Positions 35,940-47,363 of a stretch of DNA of 64,000 nucleotides are shown here, piece after piece (within the stretch, counting starts at the first letter, position 1; the number at the start of each line of letters is the position of its first letter). A model generated the notes under the pieces. That model saw only the letters and a program-made list of their open reading frames with translations, had not been told where the DNA came from and searched no databases. Origin of the DNA: Caprella mutica (Eukaryota; Arthropoda; Malacostraca; Amphipoda; Caprellidae); assembly GCA_947561585.1 (NCBI GenBank), contig CANNZV010001465.1:143703-207702 (forward strand), read 5' to 3'. Made by a program: the position numbers and the translations under genes.

Positions 35940-37125
35940 GGTCATCATACTTCTCCTTGACCTACGTCAGGATACTGAAAGCATTGCCCCTCTGAATTGC
36001 CAAAAAAACTCCTCTGCTCTAACCAAAAGGTTTCTCTGACATCATCAGTGACGTCGGTAAAGCGACGGCCGATTTCAGCAAGGAGTGAGCCTGTCGTTTC
36101 ACCATAGCTAGCTTCCGTTTCCACCGCTATGGGTTCGAACAGATATCTAATGTCAAGAGCCGCATACTTGAGTCGCTTCCTCCCCTCTGCCTTCTTGGCT
36201 GCGCTACCAGGCGACAAAGTCGATTTCATTTAGCGAGTCTCCGAGTAAGTTTAAACACATGTTTAATCCCAACTAAGACTCCTCTCATCTGTAAAGAAGA
36301 AGACAGAAATACCATCATGCCGCTTACTATCACCCCTATCGGCTCAAGCACTGAAGGGATATCTCCCGAAGTCAAAGCTCTCCTAACGACATCATTCAGG
36401 GCTGCATGTCTCGGATGGCGTCCAACACTGTAGTGACATGTTAGACCGTGAAGCCACCTTGAATCCACTCTCTAGGCGCATCGGCACACGTGTGGCTTCA
36501 CATATGTCCGCATCGACACGCAGCGCGATCGCAACCCGAAAAGACTCTGCGTCGAGTATCGTTCCAAGCGTGTGAACTGTTAGAAAACTGATCAACCTCC
36601 TCGATCAGTCTGGCCACAGTGGCTACCGTTTTAGGCTCATCCCATGACCTCTGCCGATTCTCCATAGCTCCCTCAGCTGAGGCTAAACCCTCACTTACTT
36701 TACCCTTTCTACACTGCTGCTCTGAGTTTTCAGTCATCCCCAATCTGTATTTTGCACAGAATGGATCTAACCAAATCCTCGGTAGCATGGAGGGGAAGAA
36801 ATGAATGCGGGTTGTGCAATGTCCTTAGACATCCTGATTCCTAACCCCCCAAACCGTACGGGCAACGATGCCTGCTCAAGTGAATCTCCCTCAAACTTAA
36901 CGTTGGGCACCATCGAAATAGCTGGTACAATGACCCTCTTGAACTGTTGAAAGATCCTCACTATTCCTGTAAGCTGGTGAAACACGGAGGATATATTGAA
37001 GCTAATGCAAGGCAAAACAATCCTTTAGTAAAGCAAAAGCATGATGGTTTTCAATCAGTCTCAATCTTGAAGAAAGCCTCTTCAAATCTTCCCCCTTCTC
37101 AGCAGCAGCTGACGGTATGCCCTGT
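35940..37125 (-). pseudogene. Non-LTR retrotransposon ORF2 relic, C-terminal part
   Basis: Decayed 3' part of a LINE-type ORF2, read 37125 to 35940 on the minus strand. Recognisable blocks in order: LKRLSSRLRLIENHHAFALL, LPVRFGGLGIRMSKDIAQPA (then F), LGTILDAESFRVAIALRVDA, GRHPRHAALNDVVRRAL with PSVLEP, and KYAALDIRYLFEPIAVETEA (then SYGETTG). These match the conserved region after the reverse transcriptase domain in a widespread family of animal non-LTR elements. At least four frame changes split it. The reverse transcriptase core is absent. Confidence 0.78.
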
Positions 37126-38829
37126 TAACATTTTGACTGTTATTAACTTGTTTTAACTACTTGCCTGTGTGACGGGCCGGCCTGTTAACTACTTTTAATG
37201 TTAAGTCTTGGATTAACAACTGAGGTTACCACTAGGCTATGTTCTGAACTTTTATTTACTCGTTTACTCTTAAAATATTTCTTGTCTTCGTTTATTTAAT
37301 AATATCTCTAAGATTAAGAGGCTTGATTCACGGAATTCTTCACGTGACAAATGGACTATGGACTTATAAGAAGACTGAGGGATTCAAGTGAATAGGAGAA
37401 CAACAATTCTGTTATCTTTAATAGTAGTTGGTACAGTGATACAGACAAAATGTTTTAAAACACAGTAAAATCTACAACGTACTATTAGAATACTGAAACT
37501 ATTCTGTGCCTAGGGGCACAGAACTAGAGAGATTTTCCTAGGTGAGTGTAGGGTTTCTAATTCTCCACTGGCTCTAGATAGAAAATCTCAAATATATATA
37601 GTGTGGAAGTACAGAGAAATCTAACCATTCAATGTTGACTCTGGTACAACACCCTAGGTATAACATCAGTTTTTTTTATACCCATTCTAAACTCTCTGTG
37701 AAAATCTCACAGCTCTCTTTACATAACTTTATTCAAGTACTTCTTTGATTGACATTTATTATCCATAATTGGGAGATTCTTACATTAGCTGATCAACTCG
37801 TATTGAGTAAGCTATGCATGTATAATGCAAGACGCTAATTCTCTATCTTTTTGCCAAGAGATTTGCAAACGATAAATGTATTACATTTTTAACAAGACAC
37901 GTTTTCAGAATATAAAGAGTTTAATTAACCCACAATAGGTAATCCTATTTTTTCATTATAGCCTTATCTTTATAGAAAGCTTCTAGAATATAACTTATTT
38001 TTTAGTTATTCATTTATTTCTCGATATGTAATTTAGCTTGAAATGGATAAAGTTAACGGCAAACATTCAAACAGTGTTGAAGTTACAGGTTGCCTTCAAC
38101 ACCCTACAGCAATTCGACGGACACCTGTCCTTTTTCCCCAAAGCACTCAAAGTGGCTCCATAGAATACCGGTATAGCAAATCCATTTTGATTTGTGGTCT
38201 GTTTTCTACCAAACCTGCTTCATCTCCAGCTTTGGATTTAGGTAACATCGGTAGGTTTGTAGCCACTTTGTTGATTTGATATTCTGCATCTGTTTTCCTT
38301 GTTGGTGGGGAGGGAGAATTGTGAAGTAGTTTTTATTAAATTGACAATATGAACAACTTTGGCTAGCTCTGGCCACTTTACCTAATGCCAGGTGCCAAAA
38401 TTGTTTTCTAGTAATTTCTACTAATTTATCTAATTTGTCCATAATTAAATTAAAAAATGAATGCCTAGAAAGGAGTTATATTTACATGTGGTTTACTTAT
38501 AACTTAGTCTCACATTGCAGGTTGAGGGTTTATCTTCCCACTGGAAAGCCCAATGGGTTACATGAAGAAATTAGTAGATATGGATGGGGGAGGTAAATGG
38601 ATTTGCTTATTTGGCTGCGACAGGGAACTCATAAAATATCAGTTATTGCAGATAACAACACTGAATGTTGAACTATTCCGGTAAATAAAAAACTTCTTTC
38701 TATAACTTAGGATCTTCTGGGCCTTCCTCTCTGCGGCGATACATTGAGGACCAAGCTTAAACTAGGTGGTTATTTGGACTCTGCGGTAAAACTCCTGCAA
38801 CTTAGGAGAGACTGGCGATCCAAGGAGTG
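37126..38829. other. Intergenic region, possible old LTR fragment
   Basis: TGTGACGGGCCGGCC at 37189 starts like the young LTR of this window (TGTGACG), but no second copy was found. A CTGTGCC/GGCACAG hairpin lies near 37504-37521. Two overlapping ORFs of 78 codons (38043-38279 plus, 38206-38442 minus) show nothing recognisable. Confidence 0.4.
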
Positions 38830-39087
38830 TATTCAGCGCGAGAACTTTACGCCAACATGCATGATTTTAAACTACTTTGTTGAATGTCATCTGCCATTGT
38901 TCTGACAAATCTCCGATCCTGGTCAAATCCCTCCTCAGCTCGTTCACAGCATGAGGAACAGTTGCATTGACGCTAAGCTTGGTGTCGTCTGTAAACTCAC
39001 TCGTTTTGGAGATGATACTGGTTTCCAAATCGTTCATATATATGAGGAATAAAAGTGATACTAATACTGATCCTTGAGGCACACCAC

Positions 39088-39945
39088 GATGAATTCATCG
39101 TGGGTAAATTCATCCTATGGTAAGTTCACCGCAGCTTGAAACATCAGTAAATATAAAGGCAGATAATGGAAATACTAGAACGATAAATAAAATAAAGGTA
39201 TATATATGATCCATAATAAAGACATTATAACGGTACAAATAATATTAGGATATGTTGCTGGAAAACGTTTATATTAAAAAATAAATTTTGGCATTACAGC
39301 TAAATAAAAAACATATCTAAATTACTTTTAAAAAAAGATAAATTGTAAGCAATTTCTCTTGAATTATGTAAGATATCGCTAAGTCCTTTACAATTTGCTG
39401 AACATTGACTGAGCAATATTTGTATTTCTTTTTTTGAGGTGGGCCTTCTGTGTCGGCGATATACTGTTTTATATTAACAGTGATTCTTGCTTCTTCCTTT
39501 TTTAACATCTCCATAAAGTTCTAAACAGTTGGGTGATGAACGCCAATCAGGGTGTTGAATGAGCGATGCCATACTTCACAGACGTTTTTGCTTTAGGGCA
39601 GGCCTCTTTGGCCATATCAAAGCAATTCCAAATATCATGTTCGAATAGTGGTGGACAACGTATTTGATGACGGCCTGGCCGAACTATCTAGGTATCATAT
39701 ATATGAAAATTATTTTACATTCTATTACTAGCATATTAATCATTTAAAGTAAATTAACAGCACAGATTTGCACAAACAAATTACTCTAATCCAGGTAAAT
39801 GTAAAGTTAGGTCTGCACTTACTTGCTAAGATTTTATTTAAGTTAATCAATTTATATTTATAATGTACCATGAGATTAGTTCACCATGTGATGAATTTAC
39901 TATGCGATTAATTTTACCAGCGATGAATTTCCAACGACTACTCTG
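39088..39945. mobile_element. Foldback-type MULE remnant with 16-bp terminal repeats
   Basis: An ~857-bp insertion in the non-LTR reverse transcriptase relic. The right end (about 39867-39934) has four 16-bp units: GATTAGTTCACCATGT, GATGAATTTACTATGC, GATTAATTTTACCAGC, GATGAATTTCCAACGA. The left end (39088-39135) carries the same kind of units inverted (GATGAATTTACCCAC when read on the minus strand). Between them is a MULE transposase relic. Inverted termini built of short tandem repeats around a MULE-type transposase is the FB/NOF plan. The host relic lost some bases at the site, so no target duplication can be read. Confidence 0.6.
39317..39690 (-). pseudogene. MULE transposase C-terminal relic
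   Basis: On the minus strand, FEHDIWNCFDMAKEACPK (about 39650-39600), then a frame change, NTLIGVHHPTV near 39550, then the open 65-codon stretch MEMLKKEEARITVNIKQYIA ... PPQKKKYKYC. These match the end of FLYWCH-associated MULE transposases, just after the EGWH motif kept in the 30020-30445 relic. The two relics cover mostly different parts of the protein. Stops and frameshifts rule out function. Confidence 0.75.
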
Positions 39946-40139
39946 TTTCCTATTCGAAAGCCTTACCTCAATCTTGTCGGCCACTGTGTCGACGATACCA
40001 AGAGGTCAAACCTTAGCCATCAGTCTCCGGTGAGGAATTTTGTGCCAAAGGCCTTCTGAAAGTCGAGAAACACGACATCCACAGGCCCAGACTTGTCTTA
40101 AGCACTGAGGATGTCATGGTAGAACTGGGTCTAGACTGA

Positions 40140-40246
40140 TTTTCCGAAAACGAATTGGCCGAAACCAAATTTGCCGAAGCGGATTCTCCGAATACATGTT
40201 TGCCGAATCCCAAATTTGCCGAAAACGGATTTGCCGAAAGAAGAAT
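40140..40246. repeat. Short ~16-bp minisatellite, TTTGCCGAA type
   Basis: Six to seven degenerate units such as CCGAAACCAAATTTG and CCGAAAACGGATTTG, 14-17 bp each. They sit exactly between the non-LTR relic (left) and the Ty3/gypsy pol relic (right), so probably mark a former insertion. Confidence 0.75.
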
Positions 40247-40723
40247 TTGCATACAAATTCCTTTATGGCATGGGCATATTTCTCTCCAGATAACAGAGTC
40301 CAGTGTGATAGTGAGTCCAGCAAGCTCGACAGAATCCTGTGAAAAACAAAATTTTGCGCATTAAGTGTGACACCATGTCTGCCACATACAGGCGCGTATA
40401 CAAGAGGGGGGGCATTGGGGGCAGATGCCCCCCCCCTTGAGGTCTGAACTTTTAAAATAAATATACGGATTAATAAAAAATATATGGATTAATCTTCCAA
40501 ATTGAAGAAATGTCAATTATTTGATTATTTTTAATTGCTTTTGACATGCTTGAACTCAGTATTCCATCAAAATCATCATTTTTAAATTACAAAATGCGAG
40601 AAATTAAATTGCTTCAAGTCGTATTATGTATAAGCCATTTTCTCCACAGAGAGTGGATTTCTATCGCCCTATTAATATAAGCATTGTTCTTCAATTTAAA
40701 AATATTTTTGAATTTGAGAAGAA

Positions 40724-41714
40724 ATGCATCGTCCTGTACTCTGTAGTTTGCCAAAACACCTTCTTCTTCAACAATACGCTGAAAATTCATGCTTTACCAA
40801 GATAAATGGAAGGGTGGCAAAATCTTACCACTTGAAAAAGTTCACAAGAGTTCGTGGTCTATTCAACGAAACTGGTTCGATACAAGAAAAAGCAAATGAA
40901 AACAAAGCTAAAAAAACACAAACTGCAATTCAAGAGGTGAAAAGTTTCTTTGAAGAAACCACTAGTTTTTCTCTCAGAAAAGTTTTTCAGCAGATTTCAT
41001 CCACACCAAAACCACATGGTTGATGATCGTCATACACTCATTTAGTTTCCGTTTTTATCAATGAACTTCAGTTCTACCATTTACGAAAACCACATAAATA
41101 GCGGTTTTGTGAGTGGATTATGCAGCAACCATCCAACATTGCCAATTGAATCGTTTGGACAGACGAGAAGTTAATTTGCCTCCATCAAAAACACATCGAA
41201 AAAATACGAATGGAAATTTTCGAAATATCTGGAAAGAAAATGATAGATATGACGTATGATGCTAAGGTTGCAATTATTAATGGAATGGTTCCAATTGTTC
41301 AAGCATTCCTTAACGAACAAGGCAACATGTTAGTTTCCATGTTAATGTTTTTTCAAAACTCTGATCCCAGCCTGCAACTTCTTCACTTTGGTGGATGCAA
41401 GACCAAATGCATCTCTAGAATTTAAGGAAAAGTTTCGAAGTCTAGTGATTAGCAGAAGTACGGAAATAAAATTCCTGGTCGGCACACAGTCCAGATCTCA
41501 ACCCTTTAGACTTTCGCATATGGGCTGCTGCACAAACTCGAGTTTATATATAAAACAAAAGATCCCAATGAGTCTCTTATACAATGTGCTCAAATCTCCG
41601 ATCAAAAATATAATAATAAGACTCAAGAAAGTATGCAAAAATGTTCTGTGTTCTGAAGCGTGCATCGTTCTGTCTTCACTTCGGAGGGGGTCATTTTCAA
41701 CAACTTTTGTATGA
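40724..41714 (+). pseudogene. Mariner-like (IS630/Tc1 superfamily) transposase relic, copy A
   Basis: Plus strand. Helix-turn-helix region: LPKHLLLQQYAENSCFTKIN, RVRGLFNETGSIQEKA, TAIQEVKSFFEE (40724-41023). Catalytic region: RFCEW, IVWTDEK (41150-41170), VAIINGMVPIVQAFLNEQG (41267-41323), LEFKEKFRS, LNPLDF (one frame over, near 41500) and TRVYIKQKIPMSLLYNVLK. Several frameshifts and stops lie between blocks. The first catalytic Asp (WTDE) is present; the QDGAPPH-type motif is degraded near 41390. Confidence 0.7.
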
Positions 41715-42149
41715 CCTCAGGTGATGTGCCTCATATGATATAAGACAATAAATGTTAACAACAATAAAAATCCTTTCTTTTCTTTCAAAGTGATGCATGG
41801 TATTTGACTTATTTTTAAGTTTTTCTAATTCGCAATTAAAAAATTACGTTATCTGATGAAACACAGTGTAGCATTATGATTTTGATTATTTTTGCTGCAG
41901 CCAATGATTGAATATTGTGATAAAGTTAATGACTATCAGTCTATTGGATTTGATATAGAGCTTGTGGACTGTACAATTCATCCACTGACACACTATGTTC
42001 CATCAGAAACGATATTTTTAAATTACGAATTAGAAGCACTTCATCAATTGTCATCATAGATACACCACGTTGATGGGAAAGAAAGTATTATTATTAAACA
42101 TTTATTGTCATATATATATATGGCTATATCATATGAACCACATCTCCTG

Positions 42150-43308
42150 TGGCCCTACAGAAGTTGTTGAAAATTACCTCCTTCAGCCTGAAGACAGAAC
42201 GAAGCCAACTTCGAACCATTCTTTCAAATTTCTTAGGGTTCAATGAGTTATACCTTTCAGCGAAACTTTAAACACTTAGTATTAGAGACACAATGGAATA
42301 TTCTTTTTCATATATAAACTCGAGTTTGTGCATCAGCCAAGAAGTGAAAATCCAAAGGATTGTGATATTGATTGTGTGCTGGCCAGGAATTTTCCGTTCT
42401 TCTACTAATGAATTGACCGCTAATCTTTTCAATGAGAAATTCTAGAACTGCATTTGTTCAATGTGGTGGAGCGCCGTCTTGCATCCACCAAAGTAAAGAA
42501 CGAGATGCAGTATAAGTCAAATAAGGGGTGCTAGTTAGGTATGCAATCTGTGAGGTTAATGTGATCTGATAATTTTCATTTTAATAATTATGATAATTTT
42601 TCTTTTCAAGTAACTGTGATACAAAACATACAATATAGACGAGTTGATAGGATGTCTTGAAGTATTTCCATAATAAGGCTTTGCATATGTAAATGGTATA
42701 TAATGATTTAAGGAATATATTTGGTATCTCGTATACCTGTTTGTATCTTTTATATTTGCTAATAAATTCTAAATAGATAACATGCCAAACCAGTAAATGA
42801 TGATCAGATCGCATAGCAAACTAGCACCAAATAATGTCCTGTAGCAATCTGAGATATGAAACACCATCAACTGATGACAAGTTGCCATCATCATCAAGGA
42901 ATGCATGAAAGATTATATCCATTCAATTAATAATGGCAACAAAGATATTACTTAGCACCATACCTATCATTTATTCCGTTGATATTTCAGGGATTTTCAT
43001 TAATGTACCTGACGATCCTCCACAACGGAGTAATGTTTGGTGAAATCTGCTGAGAAACTGGGGGTTCTGGGCGGTTCTTCATAGAAACTCTTCACCTCCT
43101 GAATCACTGTTTCTGTTCTTTTGGTTTTGTTATAATTTGCTTTTCTTGTGAATAGAACCAGTTTCATTGAATAGACCAAGTACTCTTGTGAAATTTTTCA
43201 GGTAAGATTTAGCCGCCCTTCCACTTGTCATGGAGTGAAGCATGAATTTTCGACATACTGTTGAAGAAGAAGGTGTTTTGGCAAACTACAGAGTACAGGA
43301 CTATGCAT
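42150..43308 (-). pseudogene. Mariner-like transposase relic, copy B (inverted)
   Basis: Inverted relative of copy A. From 43308 down on the minus strand: SPVLCSLPKHLLLQQYVENS, TKRTETVIQEVKSFYEEPP, then near 42490 MQDGAPPH (the second catalytic Asp motif, kept here but lost in copy A), LEFLIEKISG, FISRRTE, NPLDFHFL, AQTRVY, and an end near GGNFQQLL at about 42155. The middle of the protein is deleted. Not functional. Confidence 0.7.
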
Positions 43309-44852
43309 TTCTTCTCAAATTCAAAAACATTTTTAAGGTTTAAAACAAATGCTAATACTAATAGGATAAAATCCATTTTTTATACTTTATGAACATAATG
43401 ACGTCTTCCCGTTTCGCAATTTAAAAAATGAGTTTTCTGACGAAACACAGTGTAAGCATGTTCAAAGCAATAAAAAAATCCAATAACTGATCAGTCTGAG
43501 GAATTATCCGTAGATTTTTTTCAGAAACGTTAAATTTTTTGAAAAGTGCCCCCCCTTGACCGAATCCTAGATACGCCCCTGGCCACATACGTCCAACCAG
43601 TTGACTGACTGGAAGAAACTTTCTTCTAAGGTATCAGACCAAAGTAGAACATCATCAATACATTTACTTATATTTGTAAAGTCAGCAACTATCTCCTCAT
43701 AACTCTTAGAATACCCATCACCTGAGGCTATGTAGCCCTGAGGTGCTGAACAGTAACGGTACCTACCCCACGGTGTTATGAAGGTCGTGTAGTGCCTGTC
43801 TTCGCGTCTCAGAGGAACGCTGTAGTAGCCGTTCCAGGCATCAAACACAGTTTTATATCTACTTTGTGGTATAGAGCGGGCCTGATAGAATAGAGACCGA
43901 GTATGATGAGTTTCCCTTGTGGCATGGGCAATTGGGCATTCAATGGCTGGAGATTGACTGTCCTCCGTAGTGTTCCACCTTTCTTGGCACAAACCACCAT
44001 TCTGTGACACCAAGTGACTGGTTTCAGAACGCCAAGTTTCACATCACTGTCAAGACTGGCTTTTACCTGTGTTTGCCATTGAATAGGGATCGGTATGGGC
44101 GTGTTTGATATGCAACTGGAGTGGCATTAGGGTTTATCATTAGCTGTAGTGGAGTACCATCCATTATTGGTAGTATTTGATGCTGGCACACATTAAAAGT
44201 ATTCGATTTTTAGATTATTTAGTAAAAACTTCTAGTTAGTCCCTGTTCTGATTAGTTGCAGGGTATGGTAACTTGGTTGGAAGTTGAGGAGGGAGTTCAC
44301 GTCTAGGACAGCTACAAAGTTCTTCTTGGGGAATAGCTATATCAATTGTCTTAGTTGTCTCCATAATTGATGAGTCTGTCTCCCCAACAGTTGGGAAGTT
44401 AAGGGATATGATTTTGAGGTCAATACAAGCTTCTCTGCTTATAAATATATTGTCACACGAGTCAGTTACTTAAGTTAATTGGTTCTAGTTTCCAAACCCA
44501 GTTTATTAACTCCAGTGAAAGAATAACAGCTCCTAATATAGAAATGCCTTGATTGTTTGCTGCATGCATTTTCATTTTGACAGGAATGAGATTAGATTTA
44601 GAGAAACCCAGCTTATCAACAATATCTATTCCAACCAAGCAACTTTGACAACCAGTATAAGCCATTACTGGCAACTTACATGTTTTTGGGTTGAAGTCAA
44701 GTTGCAATCCAAATGCTTGGAAGTCCTCTTGGTTGGCTCTCACCTGAAAGTAAGGTTGTGGTTTAGAAGGATATTTCTTCCATGTACTAGTGAGGTCATC
44801 GTAGAGGTGGTGGTATATAGCTATTGTCTTTTTAATCATTTTGCAGCGGATG

Positions 44853-45883
44853 ATAGTACATCATCACAGAGACTCTATTCTATGATAGTACATCATCACG
44901 GTGACTCTTTTCTCTGGTAGTACATCATCACAGTGACTCTTTTCTCTGGTAGTACATCATCACGGTGACTCTTTTCTCTGGTAGTACATCACCACAGTGA
45001 CTCTTTTCTCTGGTAGTACATCATCACGGTGACTCTTTTCTCTGGTAGTACATCATCACGGTGACTCTTTTCTCTGGTAGTACATCATCACGGTGACTCT
45101 TTTCTCTGGTAGTACATCACCACGGTGACTCTTTTCTCTGGTAGTACATCACCACAGTGACTCTTTTCTCTGGTAGTACATCACCACAGTGACTCTTTTC
45201 TCTGGTAGTACATCATCACAGTGACTCTTTTCTCTGGTAGTACATCATCACAGTGACTCTTTTCTCTGGTAGTACATCATCACAGTGACTCTTTTCTCTG
45301 GTAGTACATCATCACAGTGACTCTTTTCTCTGGTAGTACATCACCACAGTGACTCTTTTCTCTTGTAGTACATCACCACAGTGACTCTTTTCTCTGGTAG
45401 TACATCACCACAGTGACTCTTTTCTCTGGTAGTACATCACCACAGTGACTCTTTTCTCTGGTAGTACATCATCACAGTGACTCTTTTCTCTGGTAGTACA
45501 TCATCACGGTGACTCTTTTCTCTGGTAGTACATCATCACGGTGACTCTTTTCTCTGGTAGTACATCATCACGGTGACTCTTTTCTCTGGTAGTACATCAT
45601 CACGGTGACTCTTTTCTCTGGTAGTACATCATCACGGTGACTCTTTTCTCTGGTAGTACATCATCACGGTGACTCTTTTCTCTGGTAGTACATCATCACG
45701 GTGACTCTTTTCTCTGGTAGTACATCATCACGGTGACTCTTTTCTCTGGTAGTACATCATCACGGTGACTCTTTTCTCTGGTAGTACATCATCACGGTGA
45801 CTCTTTTCTCTGGTAGTACATCATCACGGTGACTCTTTTCTCTGGTAGTACATCATCACGGTGACTCTTTTCTCTGGTAGTAC
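44853..45883. repeat. 32-bp satellite, left segment
   Basis: About 32 units containing GGTAGTACATCATCACGGTG and ACTCTTTTCTCT. Variants alternate between CACGG, CACAG and CACCACAG. The array stops at GTAC, where the LTR retrotransposon is inserted, and resumes at 55844. Confidence 0.97.
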
Positions 45884-46327
45884 TGTGACGTAGTTAGTTT
45901 ACTTCACTATAACGTCTCAGTGTATGGGCTCTTAAGTGATTAGGATCTTACTTTGTGGTATTTTCAGATTCCTTTCTCTTTATAAATCTCTTTCTACTAA
46001 ATACTCATGGTACCATGCCCTAGAACCACCTTGCCACTATGGTTCCGACCTCAGGCCTCTGGTCCAAGCTTAACTGTATTTAAGGGTAATAATGGTAAAG
46101 TAATTAACACTTAAAGAGATTATATTCATTGGTCAAGCACATGTTATTACAAATAATATCTCCTCTAGAACGCTCGCAAGTTAAGGTCTCAAATAACTAC
46201 GAACAGGAGAATAGGTGTGTAGCTCACGAGAGCAAATCGGTAACTGATTTGACTGTCACTTACTTACAATCATATAGGTTCGTGATGATAGTAATGCATA
46301 CACAATTGCTGTGTTTGCTTTACTACA
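45884..46327 (-). repeat. 3' LTR
   Basis: 444 bp. By eye it matches 55400-55843 at every position. A TATAAA lies on the minus strand at 45979-45984. The 136-codon plus-strand ORF starting at 46129 is inside the LTR and its flank and is not a gene. Confidence 0.96.
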
Positions 46328-46343
46328 TCGCTCCCCCCTTCCG
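46328..46343 (-). other. Polypurine tract
   Basis: CGGAAGGGGGGAGCGA on the minus strand, directly against the 3' LTR, where plus-strand DNA synthesis is primed in LTR elements. Confidence 0.85.
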
Positions 46344-47363
46344 AAAATTTCAAAGTTACAATTCACATTTTTCCAAAACTGCCAGCTGGTTTGTCTACCC
46401 ATTGTTACTCTATATTGAACAATGTTCAGACGCTCACGCTGTTAGTGGAAACATGTATATTGGATCTCTTGAAATTTCTCGAACCGGTAATAAACATATT
46501 ATTAGAAAATTGAAAAATTTGAGTTTTAATTCGTTCTAGAAATATGTAAGACTAATGTGCATTCACCAAATGTTCTTAAATTTTTAATCTTACCTATACA
46601 ATCTTAATTTTGCTTTAACAATATTTTTATTTATTCTCAAAATAATCTAAGTTACTCCTACCTAATATGTCTCAGTTCAAAAATGTAATAACTTTTTCAT
46701 TTTATAAACGTAATAACTTGCCTAATCTATTTGAGATCTCACCCCTCCCTCCTAATATGTAGATTTTTAGTCTAAATATTAACAGAGACCTTTGATCACT
46801 CCAATACATTACACAAATTGTTACTGCATTTACATTTAAAAAAAAAATTTATAATCAAAAAAAAATTTTCATTTATAAGAAATATATTTAATGAACTTAG
46901 TTATGTTTTATTTTAATAACCTTCCTTTTTTATTGATAAAAGTAATTTTTCATTTTAATTTATCATATGTTATGATATCGTATTTTATGATCTTTTAATG
47001 AATTTATATTCGTAATTTAATTTATATGAATTCTGATCATCTTTATCAAATTTTGAGACAGTTGTGATCTTTAAATTTAAATCTTAAAATTAACACCGAA
47101 AAAAAAATTAAACTTAAAATTAAATTCAATTGAAAAAACGATTATTATTAATTTTCCTTAAAATTACCCAAACTTAAAATTAAAAAAAAATTAAAATAAT
47201 GATCAAATTGAGTTTGAGGAAAAAAAATCTTAAATGCTGTTAGGTTTAGTTTTGGTAATTTCGATTTTTGGCCTTCGTTTTGCCTGAGGCATTACTATAA
47301 CTGTTGTCGCCTGTATATTAACTGCCTGATCATTAAAAACATTGACTGTTCCACCTAGTTCCC
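46344..47363. other. AT-rich 3' untranslated region of the retrotransposon
   Basis: Between ORF3 and the polypurine tract. Strongly A/T-rich with several A or T runs; no ORF on the coding strand. Confidence 0.6.

Larger units (their letters stand above)
38830..40120 (-). pseudogene. Non-LTR reverse transcriptase relic (CR1/Jockey-like), interrupted
   Basis: Minus strand, in order: GPVDVVFLDFQKAF and KIPHRRLMAKV (one-base shift between) at about 40110-40010; EVRLSNRKQ near 39960; then, after an inserted element (39088-39945), GVPQGS with LLFLIYMNDL at 39090-38990, EFTDDTKL, LRRDLTRIGDLSEQWQMTFN and KIMHVG ending near 38840. PQGS, the ADD-type box (here TDD) and SEQWQM are reverse transcriptase landmarks of CR1/Jockey-type elements. 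Ala-to-Thr at the ADD box, frameshifts and the insertion make it inactive. Confidence 0.8.
40389..43581. mobile_element. 3.2-kb insertion with CAGG-GCGTAT termini and 8-bp target duplication
   Basis: GCCACATA occurs at 40381-40388 and 43582-43589, and the pol relic reads on across this insertion, so the 8-bp duplication is convincing. Left end CAGGCGCGTATAC, right end (minus) CAGGGGCGTATCTAGG, both followed by a long G run then GCA. CAGG ends with an 8-bp duplication suit hAT-like or P-like elements. Inside, however, are two inverted mariner-like transposase relics, and the outer ~600 bp of both sides are inverted copies of each other. Confidence 0.75.
40247..44839 (-). pseudogene. Ty3/gypsy pol relic split by a 3.2-kb insertion
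   Basis: Decayed pol of a Ty3/gypsy element, minus strand. Protease part at 44839-44462 (SKPQPYFQVRANQEDFQAFG, MAYTGCQSCLVGID) has Tyr where the family has the catalytic Asp of DTG. After a gap with frame changes the reverse transcriptase follows at 44042-43567: TWCHRMVVCAKKGGTLRRTV, YKTVFDAWNGYYSVPLRRED, RYRYCSAPQGYIASGDGYSK, CIDDVLLWSDTLEESF. It breaks at 43590, and resumes beyond the insertion at 40380-40250 with VTLNAQNFVF, QDSVELAGLTITLDSV and KYAHAIKEF. RNase H and integrase are missing, cut off at the 40140-40246 minisatellite. Confidence 0.85.

Noticed and set aside
43567..44042. Two overlapping minus-strand ORFs as separate genes
   Set aside because: They are frameshifted pieces of one reverse transcriptase relic.
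46129..46539. 136-codon plus-strand ORF
   Set aside because: Lies in the LTR and its internal flank, antisense to the element; the 5' LTR gives the same start with a different end.
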